A DNA stretch of 64,000 bases from Apostichopus japonicus (Eukaryota > Echinodermata > Holothuroidea > Aspidochirotida > Stichopodidae): positions 19,809,001-19,873,000 of the forward strand of contig NC_092568.1 in the NCBI RefSeq assembly GCF_037975245.1. Reading direction: 5' to 3'. Positions 50,636 through 64,000 of the stretch are shown here, piece after piece; within the stretch, counting starts at the first letter, position 1, and each line of letters starts with the position of its first letter. The notes under the pieces were generated by a model. The model was not told the DNA's origin and ran no database searches. It saw only the letters and a list, made by a program, of their open reading frames with translations. The position numbers and the translations under genes were made by a program.

Positions 50636-51429
50636 GTATTCGTTTTTTTTTTTTCTCAATGTTCACAAAAATATCCAAAACCTTTTTTGGTTGAGAATAT
50701 CTCTTTATTTCTATAAAATTTCTGTGGTTGTTTTCTGAATATTTTTGACTATACTTGGAATATGACATGACGTGATATTTATGCTAATTGTACGTATAGG
50801 CGAGACAAATGCAAACATTTTAAAGGTTACTTTTGTGTTAATTTCCTAATACTTACACATACTTTTGTGTTTCTTTCATAAATTATAAGTTATAATATAT
50901 GGTTTATTCCCCTTTATTGTGAATGTTAATTTTATTCGTACATATTATACAATACCATACCCAATGGGAATGTTTATCTTTAACTACACGCTACTCTGCA
51001 TTGTATATATTGCCTGCAGCGAGGTCATCTGATAATCTTGAAATATTTGCTAATCCGACAAAATAATCCAGAAAACAGTCATTGATGATGATGATGATGA
51101 TGATGACAATGATGATGACGTCACTGACGTTGGTAGTGACGATTATTATTATTTATGAAAAAACAAAAAACAAAACAAGTACGTTACTTCTCTCAAAATG
51201 ATACAAACAACATTAACAAACAATTAAAGTATATATCAAGGTAACCCCCCCCCCCCCTTTGAATGCCTTTACTGGATACCGAAGGCTGAAATTAAATGTG
51301 TTGGGCAACGGCCCTCATGTCTGGATAAACAGTTATAAACTATAAATGTATTGTTCGATACAGGTGACAAATGCCTACAGTGAAATTACGGCCTTCCTTA
51401 CCGGTTTCGAACCTCTGGACATACAATCA
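50636..51429. other. intergenic DNA
   Basis: No gene recognised; a short GAT run (51086-51113) next to a CRE (51116-51123), and a C run at 51246-51258. Confidence 0.45.
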
Positions 51430-51501
51430 GCGTCCATAGCCTAGTGGTTAGGGTGTCCGCATTAAAAGCGGGAGGCCCGGGTTCGAACCCCGGTGGAGGC
51501 T
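51430..51501 (+). tRNA. tRNA-like sequence (UAA anticodon position; probably a SINE head or tRNA pseudogene)
   Basis: Folds as a class I cloverleaf: acceptor GCGTCCA/TGGAGGC (one G-G mismatch), D arm GCCT...GGGT, anticodon stem TCCGC/GCGGG with 7-nt loop ATTAAAA, a 4-nt variable loop, and T arm CCGGG TTCGAAC CCCGG. The A box TAGCCTAGTGG and B box GGTTCGAACCC match the pol III consensus. The anticodon position reads TAA (Leu), but tRNA-Leu should have a long variable arm, the acceptor has a mismatch, and the sequence runs on through about 50 bp of unique body into a TA tail (51550-51576). That layout favours a short tRNA-derived SINE over a working tRNA gene. Confidence 0.55.
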
Positions 51502-53421
<1,920 letters not shown>

Positions 53422-54508
53422 GAAAATAAATATTTATGAAATATATAGTTGAAAATGATACTGATGTGTTACCTTATAAACCATTTGCTACTTGCACTCA
53501 TACCCTACCCCTACCATTCTACCAACTCCGCCCCCCCCCCTGCGCCTCCCATGTAAAATTATACGTGAATAGTAAAGTTCACAGGTGTCTCTCATACTAA
53601 CATACTACGATCAATTAACCAATTCACCACATTAACATTACTGTTGGGTCATTTGTTTAAAAAAAAAACGTTCTTGTCGTGAACATAAGTCGCCCACACT
53701 TTCCCTTCATAGCGAATGTTGTTGACCCTTCTGCCCACCCCCCGCCCACCCACCAGAAAAAAAAGGGAGAAGTGTGTTGTACTTATGGATGTTTTCATGT
53801 TAATATATAGGTGTTTCTGTCTTAAATATGAAATCTCTATACGACAAATCCACGTGACGTGATTAATCTATCATTAAAAACATCCTTAGCCCTATTTTAT
53901 CTCCTACATAAAACACGGGGAAGATTTTTCCAAGAAAATAAACAGAAGTATATTATGGTCTGTTGAATTATGTATATAGGGGTAAAGAAGATAACACATT
54001 ATGTCTTGAAGAAGTATTATTTATCAAACTAGGTGATAGATATACCATTAATTACTTTCTGTGTGAATAATCCTATTTCATCTCGACTAAACACCACTAT
54101 ACAAAGTACATACTAATAGCGATGGGTCTGAGTGTATAGTCAGTAGAGTCATGCAGTTAACATTAATTGTAAAAACATATCTTTGCATATTGGTCGGCAA
54201 TCTTTACCACTTTTCCTTTACTACAGTATCATTTACTAAGTTAAATCAATTTAACCAAACCACCATCATATCTTTCGTCATCAAATGAAAATGTAGGAGA
54301 AAGTTACTCATAAAAGATATTATTTATAATTTGTACTCAATATTTTGTTTTCGTTCAGACACGTGTGACACAATTATCGAAGTATTTCAACTTTTTACAA
54401 CTTTTCATTTTCAGTCTGTGAAGTAAAATTTGACTCGTCCAATCTAATGTTAGTCAGCTTTTAGTAGCGCAAACCATTGCAACGTCTAATGTAAGTACAT
54501 CTCACAAA
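53422..54508. other. intergenic DNA
   Basis: No gene recognised; C runs at 53529-53541 and 53736-53752. Confidence 0.45.
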
Positions 54509-55410
54509 GATGGTTTAATAGAGACACAAACCCGAACCATCCTTATTAGTCATGTGATAGAGATAACTGTTTTGAACAGCTTCCTCCCAACAGCTTAAAA
54601 ATCTCATTCCATTTGAGAGATATCACAGATTTAATAGTCCTTCTCTACTTTCCGTTGCTTGCAAGTGAAGTTTTTTTCTTGTCGCTACAAAATGCAGACA
54701 GTAATGAAACGTGATACCTTGTTATCTTTTATCTGGACCTGAGATGTCCATCGCTGCCATGTACACTGTGTTGTGGGTATTGACCGTAGCTGCATGTATT
54801 GACTGTACACTAGTGTCTAATTACCGACGGTAGCAAGCTGTGTGTGTATTTTCTGGGATCGATGGTGGTCTAACACTTCTGTTACACCTCATTCGAAACT
54901 AGGTCAGATTACCGGCATGAGACGTTTCTTTGTGTGCGAGTCTTCACTCCCTTTAATATTCCTTCACCTATACAACGCTGAAGACTTGATCAAGTATAAG
55001 CATGAAATCATCAACCCACAACTATTTCAATTTTTGTATGGTTTTCTTAAGTTTACTTATTACAATGTTTATATTCTGTAATGTAGATCGGTTTAACAAA
55101 ATGATGATTCTTAAACAAGTTTTAAAGTTCCTCATTTATGAGCTAATTTCGGCATTGATTTCAGGGTCATCACTGTTATCTTTCCATCTTGAAAATATGG
55201 AAAGGAAAAACAAAGAGAAAGTAAAGAGGTATTTAGATCCAAGTGGTATACTGCGACATCAAAGATTTATAAACGACATCTCTGTGGAGACGCGACTTCC
55301 AAAAGGAGCAAGACTTCCTTAGCATTATTTGGGGAGTTCTTCCTCCTATAAAGATGTCTGTCAAGGATAGCTTGAGCACAAGGCTGAGCTTATGTCCCCC
55401 TTTTCAATAT
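54509..55410 (+). repeat. dispersed repeat D, copy 2, interrupted by the ~310-bp element (strand arbitrary)
   Basis: Flank blocks 54509-54642 and 54965-55410 are collinear with 27900-28475. The minus-strand 110-codon frame in the other copy is not preserved here, so no shared coding sequence is evident. The plus-strand frame 55002-55322 (containing RYLDPSGILRHQRFINDI) is not conserved in copy 1 either. Confidence 0.65.
54643..54951 (+). mobile_element. copy 2 of the ~310-bp dispersed element, with 13-bp target duplication
   Basis: 309 bp closely similar to 7345-7659. TTTAATAGTCCTT (54630-54642) and TTTAATATTCCTT (54952-54964) flank it and match at 12 of 13 positions, while the related locus at 28026-28037 has one copy of this sequence and no insert. 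This fixes both ends of the element. A target duplication longer than 10 bp with an A/T-rich target is usual for LINE-mobilised retroelements, though no tRNA boxes or poly-A tail are visible. Confidence 0.82.
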
Positions 55411-58400
55411 TACATAACGATGCGTTGAGCTTATTTCAAAACCCACAGTGCGACCGCTCGCACCATAATAATAAACCCTTTGCTCTGTAAATTTCATTTG
55501 AACACAGAAGCATCCTATGAGATCATCATTGTCGTCGTCTGCAGACGATGAAATTGAAACACAAGTATGAAAAGTTTATCGATGGCGCCATATGGCTTTG
55601 TATTCCACGGATTGTATTGCTTTAGAAACGTGAAAGGTTTCATGTATTTCACAGGCAAATGTGAAATATTGTTCCCTTCATACTGCCAGAAAATATTGAT
55701 CTGATGAATGTAAAATGCAGAACTATAATTGGCAATACCGCGTGTAGTTTATAATATCTACTTCTCTCTATATAGCAATTTTTATTAAATCTAAGAAGAT
55801 TTCGTTTCTGCTAATTTTAGTCAAACTTTGAAATTTTATTTTTTTTGTATTTTCTTTTCTGTTATCTCTCCGTTTTCTATAACTTTATAAGTTTTCCGCG
55901 ATAAATTGTTTGAAATGGGACGCTCTATGCAGTGTCCCTGTAGCTCTCTATCTGACCCCGAGCTGTTATTAATACCGGCAGTCATAGTCAACCTGAACGT
56001 GCCGAAGACCTTCTTATATCAGTAAGAATATGGTATTCCATTTTCAATAAAATGTATTTTTCAAGTATACCCTTATTAATTGAACAGAAGAAAATGCCAT
56101 TCTTGTTTTGTTTTTTTCTTCTTTAAATCCCTCAATATCAAAATTTAGTATTCTAGCACGATAATGGCTGGAAGGTAGCTCATTTATTTATATCTGCGCA
56201 GTCAAAATAGAAATCAATTTTTTTTAGTTAATAGTTTACAAATATACATTTATTGAGTAAACAAACATAAAAACCAAAAACAAAGAAATAAGTCCTTCAT
56301 ATTTGAACAGGCTATTTCTGTTAGCCCAGAGATTAATTTATATGATATTTCTACACATGATCGTCAAAGAGATCCTAACGACATTGGGACGCCTTCTGTG
56401 AAGCACCCCTCCATTAAATTTATTCATCAAAGGGTTCCATTTCATGAAATTAAGGTAAATAAATTGGTACTTTATACTCATCAATTTTTTAACTAATTTT
56501 ACTTCCCTTAAAAAAATAAACTAATTTACATTGCCAAAAGATAAGCTAAACTTCTTCAGACCTTCAAACATGTTTTTTTTTTTAAAACAAACCTCAAACG
56601 ATGAGTCAAAAGAAGGAGAAGAATATGAAGAAGAAAAAGAAGGAAATATGAAAGAACGATACCAGGCACGTTTTGGTTTACCCGGTGTCTTATATGATCA
56701 ACATTCTTTAATATACATATTCGTTTGTCGTATTCCGCACCATCTGTAATTTATTTCATTTTTTTTTTTGGCGTGCTTTCTATACCTCGTGACTTAAGTG
56801 AAGTAGGGGTTGTATGGTACATACCAACCAAAACAAAAGGGGATACCCGGTTGTACCAAGGAGAGGGATAAATATGTTAACAGATGAAGGGATGTACTGA
56901 TTAACCACGAAAGGGGATACCAAATACATGGACAGAATTTTTATTGTTGTAGTTTGTGTCATTGTAAAACTGACAGAATAGATGGTGGAAACAGCAAGCC
57001 AAACCAGCTACATTATAAATAGCAAATGATAATAATGCCCTTCATAAAGTGTACTGGTAGGGGAGGGGAGTTGGTGGGAGGGTAGGGGAGTATTCTACAA
57101 AAACGGTAGCCAGTTGTTTCACCAGTCGAACGCACTTACGAATATGTGGTTGGACTTGATTGAAAGATCAAAAACATGAGCAAATTAATTAGTCTTATTT
57201 TACATTTATGAATCGGGCGTACTCATGGTATTGTGAAGTAATTTCATAGATTTTTGCATTGTCACACCACATTTTTAAAACGTTATTGTTAAGTCCAACT
57301 CTTATACCAAGCAAATACATACCCCGGTGAGCTATGATCTAATTTGCATATATCATTCAGGAAATATACCATATTTTATTATACTTATACATAACTTGTT
57401 TTGCGTTTGTGTTACAACAGATTCTATAGAAAATCGTCATAGTATTTTAAGCAACTTACCATCAACATTTATGAAGCTTGGGCCTATCAAAGTTCACTCA
57501 TCGCCTGCTTTACATATATAAATCGGGCATCTCTTATTATCTTGTATACTTATGTGGATTGATGCCATAGTGCCGAAACAGGTAACGTCCGTTCCACCAT
57601 TAAACAAAAACCAAGTACCTTTTTATTTCTCGAAAGCTATATCTAAAGAACGACATACTCAAGGACCATGAAATTTTCTGCATACTTTAAGAGTTATTGC
57701 AAAATATTAATGATTAAAATTGGTTAACTTGCTTGTCGGCTACAAAATGCCACCTTTCAGATCAGACCAATTTGCTTCAAACATTCAACGAAGAGGTAAA
57801 TACTTAGTCAATAAATGGCGTTATTACTGGTTCATAGAACAAAACTTTTCGGTATATTATTTCGTATTTTAAAGCGTTTCAGTCTAGAAAGTAACATGCA
57901 ACAACGTTAAAGCTAAATATAGAAATGTAAAACATAGAAATAACACATGGCTTTTGCAGACTTTTCTAATTAAATCAAAATTAGCAGTTCGTTTTGAATT
58001 TTTCCATCAGTAAAAAACAAATATAACAAGCTCTTCGCTTTTCTCTCTGTTTTCGCCAAAAGACACGGATTCACGTCACTAATATAAAAAATGTTGTCTT
58101 ATAACTAAACCGTTTCATATTTTTTATTCTAAGTTTTTGTGTGTGTTTGTTTTTCTTTTCATTAATGTAGGACAGATGTAATTGTCAAACTAATTGTCCT
58201 CAGCTGTTTAAAATGGACCATTATGTTTTTAGTTTTACATCAAGACCTTCCAGACGTATTTGGCTGACAATTATTACATGTACATAACCTCAATATAACA
58301 ACAGTGAAAGTTTATCTTAGTATATTGTGGTACACACAGATCCAATTTACATTCATTTATAAATGAAGTTGACGTCAAATTTAGGAAACTGTTCATTTCT

Positions 58401-58515
58401 TTCGAAACGGAGACATTTGGTTATCTCTTCTCATCTTATCTCAAGGTCTGCGTAACAGATTTACAATAAAAAAAAATCTAAAAAGAACCGTTTGAAGTAT
58501 ATATTTAATAATAAT
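55411..58515. other. intergenic DNA
   Basis: No gene recognised in about 3.1 kb. A/G-rich patch (56600-56660) and G-rich patch (57058-57090); the rest is AT-rich and unstructured. Confidence 0.5.
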
Positions 58516-60297
<1,782 letters not shown>

Positions 60298-60652
60298 AAA
60301 AAGAAAAGAAAAGAAAAGAAAAGAAAAGAAAAGAAAAGAAAAGAAAAGAAAAGAAAAGAAAAGAAAAGAAAAGAAAAGAAAAGAAAAGAAAAGAAAAGAA
60401 AAGAAAAGAAAAGAAAAGAAAAGAAAAGAAAAGAAAAGAAAAGAAAAGAAAAGAAAAGAAAAGAAAAGAAAAGAAAAGGAAAGAAAAGGAAAGAAAAGAA
60501 AAGAAAAGAAAAGAAAAGAAAAGAAAAGAAAAGAAAAGAAAAGAAAAGAAAAGAAAAGAAAAGAAAAGAAAAGAAAAGAAAAGAAAAGAAAAGAAAAGAA
60601 AAGAAAAGAAAAGAAAAGAAAAGAAAAGAAAAGAAAAGAAAAGAAAAGAAAA

Positions 60653-60711
<59 letters not shown>
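60298..60711. repeat. compound (AAAAG)n + (TA)n microsatellite
   Basis: About 71 copies of AAAAG (60298-60654), perfect except two AAAGG variants near 60478-60490, joined directly to about 57 bp of TA (60655-60711). The 172- and 188-codon Lys/Arg/Glu- or Phe/Leu/Ser-rich frames are repeat artefacts. The first part is pure purine on one strand. Confidence 0.98.
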
Positions 60712-60716
<5 letters not shown>

Positions 60717-63700
60717 CACCAAATATTCAAACTTGCAGTTATTACTGGTTACAAACTTTCTTAAAGTATACCGTACTTTTATGATGAAAGCGTTGATTTC
60801 ATATAAGTTTTTTATCATATTTACAACAATAACAAAAATAAGGAAAGATATCAAAACAAGTGATAATCACTAAAGCGCTAATTCCTTTTTTTTTCAACAA
60901 CAAAAAATCTGTAATCGAACCCTTAGTACATTACTGTTAACCTTCTTATCGGAGACAAATTTCCCACCAGTTTTTAGCTTCCTTCTTCTCTCCTTTTCTT
61001 TCTTTTATATTTCTTTTCCATTACGGCAATAATAAGCTTGGACACTTTGAATAAATCAATTATTCAATTAGCAGTAGTAAGTGTATTAACACCAATGGGA
61101 CAGGATCAACGAAAGATCACGTTTTACTATTTAGGCAAACTTCTTTTTTTTTTTAGGCATTCGGTAACACAATGAATAATGTAATAGTAGAAGAAGAGCA
61201 TAATATAGACAAAAAAATTACTTCTGACACTATTTGTTACTTTATCAAAATAATGAACAAATTAAATATGTTTATTTATTTTCCGTTTGAAAAAAGAAAA
61301 GTAATAAAAAAAAAACTGAGGCATGGAGCAATAATTAAACAACAGTTATAACTATTGTTTAATATATTCGTTTGTGAGTTATATGCCTATATACTGCATA
61401 CGAATTAACACACTTCATCAGTCGTGACTATTCAATAATGACAAATCATTAAGGCATATTATCTTCTGATGATTATTCCCCCCAAAAACACAATACAAAG
61501 ACAATTCAGTGTAAACTCATTTAGCTGAGGTTTTTTTGTTTTAAATTAAATACTTCATGTGGAATATTATGATTGCCATCGGCGAGCGTGACCCTAAATA
61601 TGTTATCTTACACTTCGTATGTCCTCTGCGCCGATGCGCGCGCCTAGCCCTGTCAGGTTATAAATTATGCATATTGACCAGAAGCAGTACCCCAAGGTAC
61701 ACCAATGTCATCTGTATGTCTGTTTATTCCCATATGACACTAACATACATTAAAGCCACACGTGCACGCACACATAATATATACAAAAGAAATCGTTGCT
61801 TCTCTTTTTTTTTCTTATCTATCATGAGATTGATATTTGGTTCTTTACAAAAGTAAAGCTTATCAGCGGGCAGATCTTTTTTAGTGAAAGATTGCCTCCC
61901 GTGCTTACTGATAACATTAGGCTATACATGGTTGCTATGGGAATGATTTTTTTTTGGCATCAGTCATAACATGGCAGAAGGGAACCATGTCACGGTCATT
62001 TGTGCCCGACCTATATATGAGAAGTAAATCTCTCTTGGGCAGAAGTGGATGACTCGACTTGTGTACATAATATATGAATCAGAAATAAGCTTATGACGTA
62101 TAGTTTGATGCATTAAAATATAGAATATGAGATATACCTTCAAGCTCAAAAATGTTGTATTTGCTAGATTTGTTTTTACAGAAACACTATTGGCTTTGCT
62201 TGTATTTCCTCGGTATTACGTGGTGTATGGAATGCTACGCATGTATATATATGAGAATGGAACGTATATCATTGGGAACTACAACGGTTGTCCTAATCTT
62301 TTAATCATACGGTAGATATGTTGTATTTGTTTCTAAGTAACCTAAAATCAAACAAGAATGACTTTGACAGTATCATACATAAATAATATGCATGAGACAT
62401 AAACGTCATGCCGAGATGAAAAATTATGTAAAATTACAAAGGAGTATATAGGAAGTGTATGAATAGTAGAAATTTCATCACACATTATATGATGTTATAT
62501 ATAATGGTCATCAATAACGCAAGAACGATAGCACACAAAATCATATACACTGGAATTGGTGCCGTTTACTTTACGTTATACGCTCCATTGATCTTGTGAC
62601 CTTCAACCGTTTTATTCAATATTACTACACAAATCTTTGAAGTCTTATGTCCCGTATAGATAGGCCTAACACTGTGACACACACCATATATGTTGCCAAT
62701 TTGCCTTAAAAATGTCCTCATTCGTATTTAAAGAAATTATCTTTGGTATTTTTTTTTTTATTTTTTTTTAAAGTAGAACCAATTTCAATCATCAGCCTCA
62801 ATTTATATGATAGAGAATTTTGCGATGAATAAACCTTCCGAATACATATAATGAAAATCATTCTTCGTTTGAGGGATATATCTTCGTTCAAAGGGGATAT
62901 AGACCTGCCATTTTATTAATCTGTGATGATTAAATTCTTTATGATATTTTCGTTAATAATAAAACGCGGAGTTGACACTGAAACTTATGTCAGTATATGA
63001 GGTCATGCAGTCATAGGAAGAACTTCAATATTTGAGAGACGACATTTTATGAGACCGATCTCTATTAGAGGAAATACACGTTGATGTAAATGAAGAATAC
63101 CAATAAACAAACTCAAGCATTATATATGGCTCGATAATGTCATATTTAGACTTGTTCAAGTCGTCGCCCCTTTTGTGCGAACTTGGAACATTAAATATAA
63201 CGGTATCTCACCCGATACTCATGGTTCGTACAGTAACTGCTATGAGTATCGGCTGGATATCTCCTAAATGTTATAAGATTTGTGGAGGGAAAATCATAAT
63301 TATGAGCACCTCTATATCACATATAGAACAATGGTGATAATTAGTAATGCTTCCTCTGTATGACATTCGTACCATTGGAATGATCACAAGAAATAGGTGA
63401 TTATATCCGATGATTATGTGAGCCTAACCTCTGTGTCACCATCAATTGAGACACATCATGACATGACCATTTTGAACTACAGAAGTGGTTATACAACACC
63501 ACAATTAGGGTGTGAAGTCTATTGGTTTTGTATAGTTTAGGATGAGTTCGAGAAATTCATTTTCTGACGCAAAAACCGTTTTGATCTTTCAACTTCAATT
63601 ATTTTGGCATTTTGGTCTCTTATATTAATTGATATTTTTTAATACTGTAGCGAATTGGACAATAACGACCAATTAAAACTTAGTTCCTTGATCAATATGG

Positions 63701-63942
63701 TTGAAAATATTAGGTCAGTCGTCCCTAATAAAACTTACAAAGACCAAAAGATATACTAAAAATACCAAAATTATGTACATATTCTCCCTTTGTAAGACTT
63801 TTTGATAAAAAGATAAAACATGGGAGAGAAGCATCGTTTTAACCAAAGCGAAAATGTTCAAACTAGGGATTAAATGAATGTCCAAAAGCATAATAAAATA
63901 TTCATTTGTGTTGCTGTTAATATTAAAAGTAGAAGACCGACC
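60712..63942. other. intergenic DNA
   Basis: No gene recognised in about 3.2 kb. A short CpG-dense patch lies at 61625-61650 (GCGCCGATGCGCGCGCC). Frames at 61557-61856, 62127-62315 and 63137-63337 lack recognisable features. Confidence 0.5.
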
Positions 63943-63980
63943 CCCACCCCCACCCCACCCCACCCCACCCCACCCCACCC
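63943..63980. repeat. (CCCCA)n microsatellite
   Basis: About seven copies of CCCCA at the right edge of the window; the complementary strand is GGGGT with G-quadruplex potential. Confidence 0.9.
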
Positions 63981-64000
63981 TCTTAAATAAAACGAAATGA

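Noticed and set aside
55002-55322. 106-codon frame with a basic C-terminal part
   Set aside because: Lies in dispersed repeat D; the other copy at 27900-28475 does not preserve the frame and no domain is recognisable.

Overview
This window looks like animal nuclear DNA: AT-rich, almost entirely non-coding, full of microsatellites (mostly TA) and small non-autonomous transposable elements. No open reading frame longer than a repeat-encoded artefact looks like a complete gene. An N-terminal exon of the metazoan NuRD-binding type, hammerhead ribozyme retroelements, tRNA-derived SINEs, hAT-type miniature elements and frequent AGGCCTA words together suggest a marine invertebrate, possibly an echinoderm. 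The phylum is an inference and is not proven by anything here.

Layout. At the left end (minus strand, 1095-1146) is the first coding exon of a zinc-finger co-factor gene starting MSRRKQDNP, most like FOG/ZFPM proteins. It ends in a consensus splice donor and lies in a small CpG-rich, promoter-like island (about 1100-1500). Its later exons would be to the left, outside the window, so the other 62 kb is 5' upstream intergenic DNA relative to that gene. Three hAT-type miniature elements with 8-bp target duplications are at 5011-5383, 5458-5788 and 23269-23670. Two copies of a tRNA-derived SINE are at 3200-3486 (minus) and 24663-24960 (plus). A roughly 310-bp element occurs at 7345-7659 and 54643-54951; the second copy sits inside a dispersed repeat whose other copy (27900-28475) preserves the uninterrupted site.

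The most interesting system is a short repeat family at 10629-10951 and 33655-34013. Each copy has complete hammerhead ribozyme cores (three in total) directly downstream of tRNA-like A and B boxes. The second copy is a fold-back element with 92-bp inverted arms, one ribozyme in each arm and a central hairpin. This resembles the terminal repeats of Penelope-like elements or a pol III-driven, self-cleaving SINE/retrozyme.

The remainder is simple-sequence DNA: an 800-bp G-rich 10-bp minisatellite (15541-16340), a long ATG/ATT trinucleotide array, a 207-bp perfect GATA array, a 357-bp AAAAG array fused to TA repeats, several TA arrays up to about 340 bp, and a few local duplications. TGACGTCA (CRE) occurs nine times, well above chance. 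Apart from the one exon, no gene could be recognised.
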